This document shows, piece by piece, positions 16,789 through 25,932 of a stretch of 64,000 nt of DNA. How positions within the stretch are numbered: the first letter of the stretch is position 1; each line of letters starts with the position of its first letter. The notes beneath the pieces are model-generated. The model was not told where the DNA came from. It worked only from the letters and a program-made list of their open reading frames with translations, and did not search any database. Source of the DNA: G963662675 sp963676845 (lineage in GTDB: Bacteria; Bacteroidota; Bacteroidia; Bacteroidales; Prolixibacteraceae); contig CAXXKK010000019.1 of NCBI GenBank assembly GCA_963676845.2, positions 1 through 64,000 on the forward strand, given 5' to 3'. The translations under genes were made by a program, and so were the position numbers.

Positions 16789-18137
16789 TTATTCCAATGA
16801 GGCAATCGCCTGCTGGTAATAAACTTGACGAATTTGATACGTGCTTTTTGCATCGGTAAGCCCATCTTGAGCTTCCTGGTAAATCGCTTGCGCTTCCAGC
16901 AAATCGGAAGTTGTCATAATGCCCGCATCATAATTATCTTTCACAACTTTGAGGTGATCGGTTGCCTGCTCCAAAACAGATTCCGCAACATCAATTTGTT
17001 TATAGCTTTCTGTCAATTGTGAATAGGCCCGTTGCATCTGCAATTTCATCAGCTCCGAATTCTCATCAAGTTGATTTTCTGCCTCATCAATTTTCAGATT
17101 GTGTTCTTTCAGCTTATGCGAACCGCTCCACCAATCAGAAATTGGAACAGATACTGAAGCCAATGCAATTCCGTATGTACCCGATTGGTCTGCAACATCC
17201 AAATATTGCCCCATCAAACTTACAGCAACGGTTGGCATCAGTTCGCCTTTGGTAAGCTTTTCTGAAGCTCCTGTGCATCAACAGCCTGATTCAACATTTG
17301 ATACTCACTACGGTTTTTCAATGCTTCATCCGGATTGCGATAAAGCTGTTCCGGTTCAATAAGCTGAAAAGTGTCATCCGATAAGCTGATATTCTCGGAA
17401 TACGGAATGCCGATATGTTGACAAAGTGCCATTTTCAGCAATTCAATTCCATTTTCCAATTCCAGCTTATTCTTATTGATCTCATTTATTTTTAACTGAA
17501 CCCTTAACAAGTCACTTTTTTCTATCAGCCCGGCATCATAAGAAACCTGCACATCACTTAATAAACTGTTTAAAAGTTCTTCATAACGAGCAAGAGTTGC
17601 ACGTTTTGCTTCCAGAGAAACAATGTTCCAGTAATATTCTTCTGTTGTTACAATGACTGATTGCTCAGTAACATCCAGTGAGCCTTCATTGATATCCTTC
17701 CCTAGCGATGCCAGTTTATAGCCATTACGAACCTGACCCCCGGCATAAATAGGTTGGGTAACAGTAAGCATTCCAACATTGGCATAATCCAACGACTGAA
17801 TATCAATCTCGGGCACATAAGCAAACTCTGTTGCAGTAGCCAAGGTTGTTAGATCACCATTATAAACAGGCAAATTCATAGAAGGAGTACTCAGATTTAA
17901 CAGGTAATCATTTGCTTTCATCATGCCAAATTCAGCACTTACCTGAGGGAAGAAATTCGTGTATGTACTTTTTTTCACTTCTTCCGATTCTTCAATCTTC
18001 AACCTGGCTTCTTTCAGTTGTTTATTGTTTGAAAGGGCATACGATTTACATGAATCCAGCGACAGAACCTGAGCATGAAGCCCCAAACTGCCCACCATAC
18101 AAATCAATCCTATAATATATCGTTTCATACTATTCAT
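16789..18137 (-). pseudogene. TolC-family outer membrane efflux protein, split by a single frameshift
   Basis: Two abutting frames, 17238-18137 (signal peptide and first half, stopping at SLPKAN) and 16789-17238 (second half, MPTVAVSLMG to the end), together make a TolC-like protein of about 450 residues. Restoring one base in the T4 run at 17258-17261 gives QKKLTKGELMPTVAV in one frame. Both halves show the alternating helices and conserved YDAG of the OEP fold (SYDAGLIEKSDLL; NYDAGIMTTSDLLEAQ), marking its internal duplication. It is the last gene of the MFP-RND-TolC operon, six bases after the RND gene. Either a real loss of the outer-membrane channel or a one-base error. Confidence 0.85.
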
Positions 18138-18142
18138 TTTTC

Positions 18143-21100
18143 TTATTCAACTTCTTGTAAGTTCTCACGTTTAGGTCCGTCACCTGAAACTTTCCAATAT
18201 AAAACCGGAAGAATAAGCAGTGTTAGCAACATACCTACAATCATTCCAAAGCAAATAACAGCACCCAGAGGTCCCCAAAGTGGAGAGTTGCTAATTATCA
18301 TTGGAACCACTCCCATGGCTGCGGCCATAGAGGTTAAAAAGATAGGCCGCATACGTCGTTTCCCGGCAGCTATTGCAGCTTCCTTATAGCTATAACCTTC
18401 GGTGTGCACCAACTGCATTGCATAATCGATCAAAATAATTCCGTTACGAACTACAATTCCCACAAGACCAATAATTCCGATAAAGGAGGTCATTCCAAAT
18501 GGATATCCGGTCAATTTTAAACCGATGGCAGCTCCCAAGAAGCTCATTGGCATGGTCGACATGATCAACAGTGCCCTTCGGCTGGTTTTAAACTGAAGAA
18601 GTAAAATAAAGAAGATAATCAACACACTGGTTGCCAATGACCACATCATAGGAATGATGTTTTCAATGGTTAACTCATAGTCTCCTCCATACTCGATATC
18701 AACTCCCTCCGGTAATTCCAAATTATTAACCTTTGGTTGAATTGCCGAAAAGATTTTGGATGCCACTTCTCCACGATCAATATCTGCTAAAACAGTAATT
18801 GTTCTCACTCCATTTCGGTGAGCAATTTCTCCTTCAGTCCATTCCGGCTCAAGATCTGCAATTGACCTTAAAGGAACTGACTCCATGGTCTTTGGAGATG
18901 CAACATATTTATCTTCCAAATCATCGGTACTATCGTTAAAGCGATCATCCTCAGCCAAAACAACACTCACCGGATAATCACCTTCCCATATTGTAGTAAG
19001 AGGCATTCCATCCAATGATGTCATTAAAGATGCGGCAACTAATGTCTTCGCATATCCCAACTGGCTAGCCTTATTTCTGTCGATAGCAACATTAATTCCC
19101 CGGCGCATTTCTCCCCAGTCGTTTCGCACCCAGCTTACTTTATTTTCTTCTTTTAAAATGTCTTCAACCTGTGCCGCAATTTGTTTTAAATCTTTAATAT
19201 TATCTCCGGAGATACGAACTTCCAACGGAGCTTCGAAATTCTCCATAGCCAATTGTTTCCATTTTATAGTTGCTTCGGGGAAAGCATCCTGGTAATTTCG
19301 TGAATATTCATCCAGGATTTCAATAGTTGCCTCTTCGGAAATGGTATTCACCATTAACTGACCAAAGTTTGGAGAAGCAATTTTAGGCGCATATAAGTCA
19401 TTGAAACGTGGCGAGCTCATTCCTACAAAACCAGCAACATTCGTTACTCTTTCATCCTCTGATAAAATTTTCTCAAGGCTATCAACCACAGCTTCTGTCT
19501 TATCAAGAGAAGTTCCTTCCGGCAGGTAAATTTCAACAGGGAACTGACTTCTTTCCATTGCCGGGAAAAACTGCTGTTTTATAGTGACAAAAATTAAGAT
19601 CCCAACAACTACAGAAAGTACTCCAGCAGAAACAATCACTTTCGGATTTCTAAAAGTCCATTCCAACAATGAATCATAAGTACTTTGAACTTTATCCAGA
19701 AATCCCTTTTTGTTATCATTTTCTTCGTCTACCGGTTTATGAAGTCCTTTTTTTATAAACATGAAACACATTAACGGAACCAGCAGAATCGCCACAATCA
19801 TGGATATAAATAAGGCAATTGCAATGGTTACCGGAAACGTACCCACAAAATCACCAGCAGTACCTTTTAAGAAAAGCATCATAGGCATAAAAGCAGCAAT
19901 AATTGCAGCAGTTGCAGAAAGTACCGGAATAAAGAGTTCTGTTGCAGCTTTCCAGGCAGAGTCCCAAACTTTACCTCCATGATCGAGTTTTTCAACATGG
20001 TTGTCAATTACAACTATCGCATTATCAACAACCATTCCCAGCACAACGATTAATCCCGCCAGTGAGACAATATGAAGTTGTATTCCAACTAGTTCCATGA
20101 TCCCCAATGTAATTAACACAGAAATAGGAATAGTTACTCCGGCAACAGAGGCTACACGTAATGGCAACAGAAGCATGGTTACGATGATAACAGCAATAAT
20201 TGCAATAATGAATTCCAATAAAAAGTGGGAAATTGAATTATCAACAACCTGAGGTAAGTTTGAAATGACATTTATCTCCAGGTCATCATCAGCATTTGCT
20301 TTAAAATTGTCTATTACCTCCTGCACTTCTTCTCCAAACTGAACAATATTGTTTCCCTTTTGCATTTCCAGAGAAAGCAATAATGAATTATTCCCGTTGT
20401 TACGGATAAAGCTTTCAGGATCATCATATTTTCGTTCAATACGACCAATATCTTTTAAGCGAACAATATTCCCTTGCGGATCGGAATAGACTACCTGGTT
20501 CATAAGATCTTCTTCGGAGCTAAAACGAGGAGGAATATGAACTGGTAAAATTAAGTTCCCATCATCAAGGTTCCCGGAATAATTTAATGACTCCTGAACT
20601 AAAAATGAGGCAAAAATTGTTGTTGGATCAATATGGTACTCATTCATCTTTTCCTTTTGGATATAGACATATATCTTTTCATCCTGAGTACCATCGCGTT
20701 TAATTTTTGAAACTGAACTAATTTTACGAACATCAGCTTCAAGTTTTTTCATTTCTTCCTCAAGTTCCCGATACGATTTTTCATCTGAAGACATAGTAAT
20801 CAACAAAGCAGAAGTATCTCCAAAATCAGTCACTGCCCGCAAAGCCAATACACTGGTTGGCAACTCTGTTTTAAGTTCGCCAAGTCCATGTCTCAACTTC
20901 GACCAAAAACGATCAGAATCGTGCACATTATCATTCAATTCCACATAAAGAATCATCATTCCCTCTTTAGAAATCGAATGTGTTTTAGATTTATCCACTT
21001 CCTCGTATCCAAAAATGTAATTCTCAACATCTTTCGTTAGTTGTTCCTCCACTTCTTCTGAAGATGCACCGGGATATACTCCAACAATAACGCCCTGACG

Positions 21101-21238
21101 AATCGTAAATTCAGGATATTCCCTCCGAGGCATATTCTTTAAGGCAAAACCTCCAAGCACCATCATGGCTATTACAAATGCCAAGACGATTTGCTTATAT
21201 TTCATTGCCCCTTCTATGATATTTATTTTTTTACTCAT
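18143..21238 (-). CDS. RND-family multidrug/solute efflux permease (AcrB-like)
   Basis: 1,031 residues, the family length. Proton-driven inner-membrane pump: TM1 near 10-30, a large periplasmic loop, TM2-6, the cytoplasmic break around 505-530 (basic-acidic KKGLHKPVDEENDNKKG), then TM7 and the second repeat. TM4 carries the proton-relay aspartates (LIVVLGMVVDNAIVVIDN). The C-terminal GIVVRNGIILIDYA is the matching TM10 element; the Arg-Asn there replaces the more usual charged pattern of AcrB but is common in this subfamily. Operon: TetR, MFP, RND, TolC, all minus strand. Substrate unknown. Confidence 0.92.
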   Translation of the reverse strand: MSKKINIIEGAMKYKQIVLAFVIAMMVLGGFALKNMPRREYPEFTIRQGVIVGVYPGASSEEVEEQLTKDVENYIFGYEEVDKSKTHSISKEGMMILYVELNDNVHDSDRFWSKLRHGLGELKTELPTSVLALRAVTDFGDTSALLITMSSDEKSYRELEEEMKKLEADVRKISSVSKIKRDGTQDEKIYVYIQKEKMNEYHIDPTTIFASFLVQESLNYSGNLDDGNLILPVHIPPRFSSEEDLMNQVVYSDPQGNIVRLKDIGRIERKYDDPESFIRNNGNNSLLLSLEMQKGNNIVQFGEEVQEVIDNFKANADDDLEINVISNLPQVVDNSISHFLLEFIIAIIAVIIVTMLLLPLRVASVAGVTIPISVLITLGIMELVGIQLHIVSLAGLIVVLGMVVDNAIVVIDNHVEKLDHGGKVWDSAWKAATELFIPVLSATAAIIAAFMPMMLFLKGTAGDFVGTFPVTIAIALFISMIVAILLVPLMCFMFIKKGLHKPVDEENDNKKGFLDKVQSTYDSLLEWTFRNPKVIVSAGVLSVVVGILIFVTIKQQFFPAMERSQFPVEIYLPEGTSLDKTEAVVDSLEKILSEDERVTNVAGFVGMSSPRFNDLYAPKIASPNFGQLMVNTISEEATIEILDEYSRNYQDAFPEATIKWKQLAMENFEAPLEVRISGDNIKDLKQIAAQVEDILKEENKVSWVRNDWGEMRRGINVAIDRNKASQLGYAKTLVAASLMTSLDGMPLTTIWEGDYPVSVVLAEDDRFNDSTDDLEDKYVASPKTMESVPLRSIADLEPEWTEGEIAHRNGVRTITVLADIDRGEVASKIFSAIQPKVNNLELPEGVDIEYGGDYELTIENIIPMMWSLATSVLIIFFILLLQFKTSRRALLIMSTMPMSFLGAAIGLKLTGYPFGMTSFIGIIGLVGIVVRNGIILIDYAMQLVHTEGYSYKEAAIAAGKRRMRPIFLTSMAAAMGVVPMIISNSPLWGPLGAVICFGMIVGMLLTLLILPVLYWKVSGDGPKRENLQEVE

Positions 21239-21328
21239 AGTTCCTGTTTTAAAAAATGACGCCCACCGTTATTCACCTTCCCATAGCCTATCTGCACACA
21301 TGGGCGCCTATATTTCTTATCTTAGATA

Positions 21329-22372
21329 TTACTTGAATTGAACAAGTTCATTACCCCTCAATTTTTGCTGGCCATCAACTATCAACAGGTCACCGGCATT
21401 TAAGCCTGTGAGAATATTTAGTTGATTATTGATAATTCCCTCCGTAGTTACATTCCTGCGTTTTGCTAAGTTATCGGCCCCGACAATGTATACATAGTTT
21501 TGTCCGTCCTCATCCTGCAAAACTGACTGAATAGGAACTAACAAGCCATTTTCATTTGAATCTAGAGGAAGATTGACATTACAAATCATTCCCGGTTTAA
21601 TCTGAAAATCATCATTATCAATGATTACACTTACTTCGAAAGTTTTAGACAGGACATTTGCCATAATTCCTACTTTATCTACGACTCCATCGTATGTTTT
21701 TCCACCTAAAGCAGGGAAAGTCACAACTGCCTTTTGCCCTTTTTCAATTTTATTAATTTCATCTTCCGGAGCAGAAATACGGGCATACATCTCACCCATA
21801 GAAATCAGTGTCATTACAGAATTCCCCATAATAACATTAGTTCCGGACTCAAGTCCACGACTTCCAATAATCCCTGACATGGGAGCGTACATTACACAAT
21901 TTCCAAGGTTCTTTTTTGCAATTTCTGCTGAAGAATTAGCCTGTTCCAAGGTTGATTTTGCATCTTCCCATTTAATCTCTGGAAGACTTCCGTTGTCGTA
22001 AACTTTTTTCAATCTGTCGTAAGCATCTTGTGCTTGTTTTTGCATAGCTAATGCAGCATTGTAAGTACTTTGGTAAGATTCCTTGTCCAACTCTGCCAGC
22101 TTCTGTCCTTTTGAAACTTCATCCCCTACCTCTACATAAATATGAGATACGGTTCCCGGAAGTTTAAAACTCATAGGCACTGAAACAACTGGCTCACTCA
22201 GCCCGCTGTAATACAGTTCAACATCCTCTCCCTGAGTTCCAAGCTTTTCAACTTTCACAGAGACTGCCTTGTCTTTCTCAACAACACTCATGTTGTTTGC
22301 TGATTCTGAATTGCATCCCCACACAAGGATCGATGCAATAATAGCATAGATAATTTTTCTCAAGTTTTTCAT
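21329..22372 (-). CDS. RND efflux periplasmic adaptor (HlyD/AcrA-type MFP), lipoprotein
   Basis: 347 residues. A lipoprotein signal ends in VWGC (Cys20), so it is anchored to a membrane in the periplasm. The half-lipoyl pair (about 68-98, KLPGTVSHIYVEVGDEVSKGQKL; about 150-180, MYAPMSGIIGSRGLESGTNV) flanks an alpha-hairpin (about 100-145); beta-barrel and membrane-proximal domains follow. It couples the RND pump to the TolC channel encoded downstream. 90 bp separate it from the pump gene. Confidence 0.92.
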   Translation of the reverse strand: MKNLRKIIYAIIASILVWGCNSESANNMSVVEKDKAVSVKVEKLGTQGEDVELYYSGLSEPVVSVPMSFKLPGTVSHIYVEVGDEVSKGQKLAELDKESYQSTYNAALAMQKQAQDAYDRLKKVYDNGSLPEIKWEDAKSTLEQANSSAEIAKKNLGNCVMYAPMSGIIGSRGLESGTNVIMGNSVMTLISMGEMYARISAPEDEINKIEKGQKAVVTFPALGGKTYDGVVDKVGIMANVLSKTFEVSVIIDNDDFQIKPGMICNVNLPLDSNENGLLVPIQSVLQDEDGQNYVYIVGADNLAKRRNVTTEGIINNQLNILTGLNAGDLLIVDGQQKLRGNELVQFK

Positions 22373-22420
22373 TTTTAAATACTCATTTAGTATTTTAGTC
22401 GATAATTATTTCTAAAAAAA

Positions 22421-22475
22421 ATCTGATGGTTCAGATCTGTATTATTTCACTATAAATTTGAACTTACATGTTCAA
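22421..22475. promoter_or_regulatory. Candidate operator palindromes ahead of the efflux genes
   Basis: Two perfect inverted repeats lie in the 132-bp gap between tetR and the adaptor gene: ATCTGA-TGGT-TCAGAT (22421-22436) and TTGAAC-TTACAT-GTTCAA (22458-22475). Their position 49-103 bases upstream of the adaptor start suits binding by the adjacent TetR protein. Binding is inferred. Confidence 0.45.
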
Positions 22476-22504
22476 TATTGAGGGTTGACTTATCTTCAAA
22501 TTTT

Positions 22505-23095
22505 TCAGACAAATAATTTTGGCACAAAAAAATCGGTTGCTTTTATAAGCTTTTCCTCATCCAATGTTCCATCTGTCTCAACAGCATATTTTACAACCCC
22601 ATAAAAAGCAGCCAAAAAAATCTTAGCAAACAAAGAAATATCATTGCGATCAATACCTTTAAGCTCCCCAGAATCAAGTCCATCTTCAAGAATTCTTACA
22701 ATATAAGATTCCTCATACTCCATCATCCTATAAAATAAGTCTTTAAGTTTAGACTCACTTATGTTTTCTATTTTTACAATACGATAAAGATTTGCTTTAT
22801 GAATTACTTCTTTATGAAACTCAATCGTATAAGCCCTTAACTTATCTTTTACAGTTTTATACTCTTCTACATGATCTTTCACATGTTTCCGAAGATTAAT
22901 CATTTCGAATTCAATCACCTCCTCAAAAACATTTTCTTTATTAACAAAATAATGATACAAAGTACTTTTAGCCTTACCACAGGCAGCAGCAATTTCATCC
23001 ATTGTAGTTTTTTTAACTCCAAATTGGCAAAATAACTTTTGAGCCTCACCAATTATTTCATTTTTTATAATCTCATCTTTACTAAGGATTGTCAT
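22505..23095 (-). CDS. TetR-family transcriptional regulator of the efflux operon
   Basis: 196 residues. N-terminal helix-turn-helix TTMDEIAAACGKAKSTLYHYFVNKENVF (about 30-57) is classical TetR; the C-terminal ligand domain is divergent as usual. First gene of a minus-strand run TetR-MFP-RND-TolC, so it probably represses the pump genes and itself. The two perfect palindromes between it and the adaptor gene are candidate operators. Confidence 0.9.
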   Translation of the reverse strand: MTILSKDEIIKNEIIGEAQKLFCQFGVKKTTMDEIAAACGKAKSTLYHYFVNKENVFEEVIEFEMINLRKHVKDHVEEYKTVKDKLRAYTIEFHKEVIHKANLYRIVKIENISESKLKDLFYRMMEYEESYIVRILEDGLDSGELKGIDRNDISLFAKIFLAAFYGVVKYAVETDGTLDEEKLIKATDFFVPKLFV

Positions 23096-23264
23096 CTTTT
23101 TCGACTATATTAGTTTTATAGTAGCGAAATTATAAAAGCTTTGATTAATAGTCAAGAAATTTTTTATTTATTCTATCAAATCCAAATTAATTAACATTTA
23201 CGAAAAGAAAGAGCCTCATCCCTCAGGGAATGAAGCTCTTAAAAAGATTACTAATATCTTAATC

Positions 23265-25709
23265 TTAGTTCTTACTCAATTTTTCAATCTCACGTGGAGG
23301 AGTCATTGCTTTGTTTACTGTTTCAACAAGAATTTCAGAAGCAACATTAAAACTAGATTCAGATTGAATGTCTATAGAAGAAGCACCCGCTTTCACTGTA
23401 TAAGCACCTGGCTCAATAATCCAACTTGAATTTGCTTCATTGAAAGAAGTAATATCTTCAGCAGAAATAGTGAAACTTAAAGTCTCAGTTTCTCCTGGCT
23501 GCAACATTTTAGTTTTATCGAAAGCAGTTAGTTCTTCTTCTGGTTTTTCAAGTTTCACATCAGGAGCACTAACATAAATTTGCACAACTTCACGTCCTGC
23601 AACAGAACCTGTATTTGTTACTTCTGCAGTTGCAGTAATGCTACCATCAAATTCTGAAGAGCTCAATTCAAGGTTACTGATTTCAAAATTGGTATATGAC
23701 AATCCATAACCAAACTCATAAGAAACTGGAACATCGAATGTATTGTAGTAACGATAACCTACATAAATATCATCGTTATAAACTGTTTCAAAAGGAACAC
23801 GTCTCATGAATGAGAATCCAGAAAGGTCTTCTGCATCATCCGTTTCACCACCAACTTCGTAACCAGGGAATTGGTCTGAAGAAGGAACATCATCATAAGA
23901 AACAGGGAAAGTAACTGCCAAACGACCTGAAGGATTCACTTTTCCTGTAAGTACATCCATTACAGAGTTACCACCTTCTTGTCCGGGTTGCCATGCCAAA
24001 AGAACTGCATCTGGAATATTTTTCCAGCTGGCTGTTTCAACAACTCCACCCACGTTTAAAACAACAATTACTTTTTTACCCTGAGCATGGAATGCATCAG
24101 TCACATTTTTGATCATATCTTTTTCAGTTGAAGAAAGGTAGAAATCACCTTCAATAGGTTCACGGTCACCACCTTCTCCTGAGTTACGACCAATAGTAAT
24201 CAAAGCCACATCTGTTTTTGAAGCCATCTCTGAAGCCAACGATTTTGTAACTTTCATTTCAGGAAGAGGTTCTCTTCCCCAGAAAAATCCTCCCTGACCT
24301 TCTTGTTCTGCATCACGAATAGCTTCCTGCTCAGTTTTATAATCTTCATATACTTTTGTCAACTCAGTATTTGTTTCAAATCCTGCATTAGCAATACCCT
24401 GAGTTAATGAAATTGTATAAGCTTCGTTTACATCACCACTACCAGTACCTCCAGAGATAAAGTCATAAGAAGTGATACCGAAAGCAGCAATATTGTTATC
24501 AGCAGTTGGCATAGGCAAAGTATTCTCTTTGTTTTCTAAAAGAACCATACCATCTGTTGCAGCCTGACGAGTAACCTGAGCATTTGCGTCCAAATTAGGT
24601 TTACTTGTAAATTCGTAACCATTGTATCTTGGAGATTTCAGCATAATCTTCAACATACGAGAGATGTTTCTATCCAAAACAGACTCTTCCAAAGAACCAT
24701 CCTGAACAGCTGCCAAGATTTCTTCGTACTGAGATTTTTGACCTGGCTCGATCAAGTCGTTACCAGCTTCCATCTGAGCGATAACATCGCTACCACCACC
24801 CCAGTCAGTCATTACATAACCTTCAAATCCCCAATCTTCGCGAAGGATTTTAGTCAACAGATCATGACTTTCTGATGTATATACATCATTTACTTTATTG
24901 TATGAAGACATAACCGTCCATGGTTGAGCTTCTTTAACTGCAATTTCGAATCCTTTTAAATAAATCTCACGTAAAGCACGTTCACTGATAATTTCATTAA
25001 CCGACATACGGTTGGTTTCAGAATTATTCGCAGCAAAGTGCTTGATAGAAGTACCAACACCATTTGACTGAATTCCATTAACCATTGCAGCAGCCATTTT
25101 ACCTGCAACAAGTGGATCTTCAGAATAATATTCAAAGTTACGTCCACAAAGTGGGTTACGTTGAATATTTAAGGCAGGAGCTAATAAAATATCAGATCCA
25201 TATTCCAATACTTCTTCTCCCATAGCCTGACCAACACTGTACACAAGATCAGTATCCCAGGTTGAAGCTAAAACTGTTGCAATAGGGAAGGCTGTACAAT
25301 AATAAGTATTCTCATCATCGCCTTCGCGGATTGGAGTAATCCTCAGACCTGCAGGTCCATCAGAAAGTACTTGAGTGGTAATTCCTGTTTCCAAAAATTC
25401 AGCAGTAAACCCTGCTGCTCCAGGAAGGTAAGAACGAACCCTTGTTGCCATTTCAGTATAAGCTGGATCCGAATCCTCTACAGGTTGTTCTTCCTGTGCA
25501 GGACCAAAACCAAAACCTCCACCTAGCCTCCAGGTACCAATTACCAACTTTGCCTTTTGATCAAGCGTCATATTGGAAACAATTTCCTGTACTTTTGCCT
25601 GATCATCATTCTCTTCTTGTGTTGAAGTACAACTGACTGCAACAAATGCAAAAAACAATGCACATGCCAACCCAATCAAACTATACTTACCAATTCTTTT
25701 TGAACTCAT
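23265..25709 (-). CDS. Glycoside hydrolase family 3 beta-glycosidase, lipoprotein
   Basis: 814 residues. Lipobox VAVSC (Cys27) places it on a membrane facing the periplasm or the cell surface. GH3 (beta/alpha)8 and alpha/beta-sandwich domains: SDGPAGLRI, the substrate-binding KHFAANN (K223-H224), and nucleophile D302 in GYVMTDWGGG. A fibronectin-type-III-like domain closes the protein (about 690-790). Retaining beta-glucosidase or xylosidase; substrate unresolved. The neighbouring gene at 25933-28369 is a close paralog of the same orientation, so the pair arose by tandem duplication. Confidence 0.93.
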   Translation of the reverse strand: MSSKRIGKYSLIGLACALFFAFVAVSCTSTQEENDDQAKVQEIVSNMTLDQKAKLVIGTWRLGGGFGFGPAQEEQPVEDSDPAYTEMATRVRSYLPGAAGFTAEFLETGITTQVLSDGPAGLRITPIREGDDENTYYCTAFPIATVLASTWDTDLVYSVGQAMGEEVLEYGSDILLAPALNIQRNPLCGRNFEYYSEDPLVAGKMAAAMVNGIQSNGVGTSIKHFAANNSETNRMSVNEIISERALREIYLKGFEIAVKEAQPWTVMSSYNKVNDVYTSESHDLLTKILREDWGFEGYVMTDWGGGSDVIAQMEAGNDLIEPGQKSQYEEILAAVQDGSLEESVLDRNISRMLKIMLKSPRYNGYEFTSKPNLDANAQVTRQAATDGMVLLENKENTLPMPTADNNIAAFGITSYDFISGGTGSGDVNEAYTISLTQGIANAGFETNTELTKVYEDYKTEQEAIRDAEQEGQGGFFWGREPLPEMKVTKSLASEMASKTDVALITIGRNSGEGGDREPIEGDFYLSSTEKDMIKNVTDAFHAQGKKVIVVLNVGGVVETASWKNIPDAVLLAWQPGQEGGNSVMDVLTGKVNPSGRLAVTFPVSYDDVPSSDQFPGYEVGGETDDAEDLSGFSFMRRVPFETVYNDDIYVGYRYYNTFDVPVSYEFGYGLSYTNFEISNLELSSSEFDGSITATAEVTNTGSVAGREVVQIYVSAPDVKLEKPEEELTAFDKTKMLQPGETETLSFTISAEDITSFNEANSSWIIEPGAYTVKAGASSIDIQSESSFNVASEILVETVNKAMTPPREIEKLSKN

Positions 25710-25877
25710 AAACTAAATGATTTTAAAATTTGTCTTAGGTTAATAACTAAAAAACCTTCAAAATTAACAATAAACAAAGCAAATAAGTCTTAATAGAGTG
25801 TTAAAAATTACGTGTCAACCAGTTTATTAAAGACCAATGATTAATTATGAACATAAACACAGGTTTTATTTCTGAAA

Positions 25878-25910
25878 ACAAAAAAGCTCCTCTCAATACA
25901 AGAGGAGCTT
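25878..25910 (-). terminator. Terminator of the frameshifted GH3 gene
   Basis: 10-bp stem AAGCTCCTCT / AGAGGAGCTT (25884-25893, 25901-25910) with a T-run on the minus strand, 22 bases past the stop. Confidence 0.85.
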
Positions 25911-25932
25911 ACAATGTTAATCTATAATCCTG

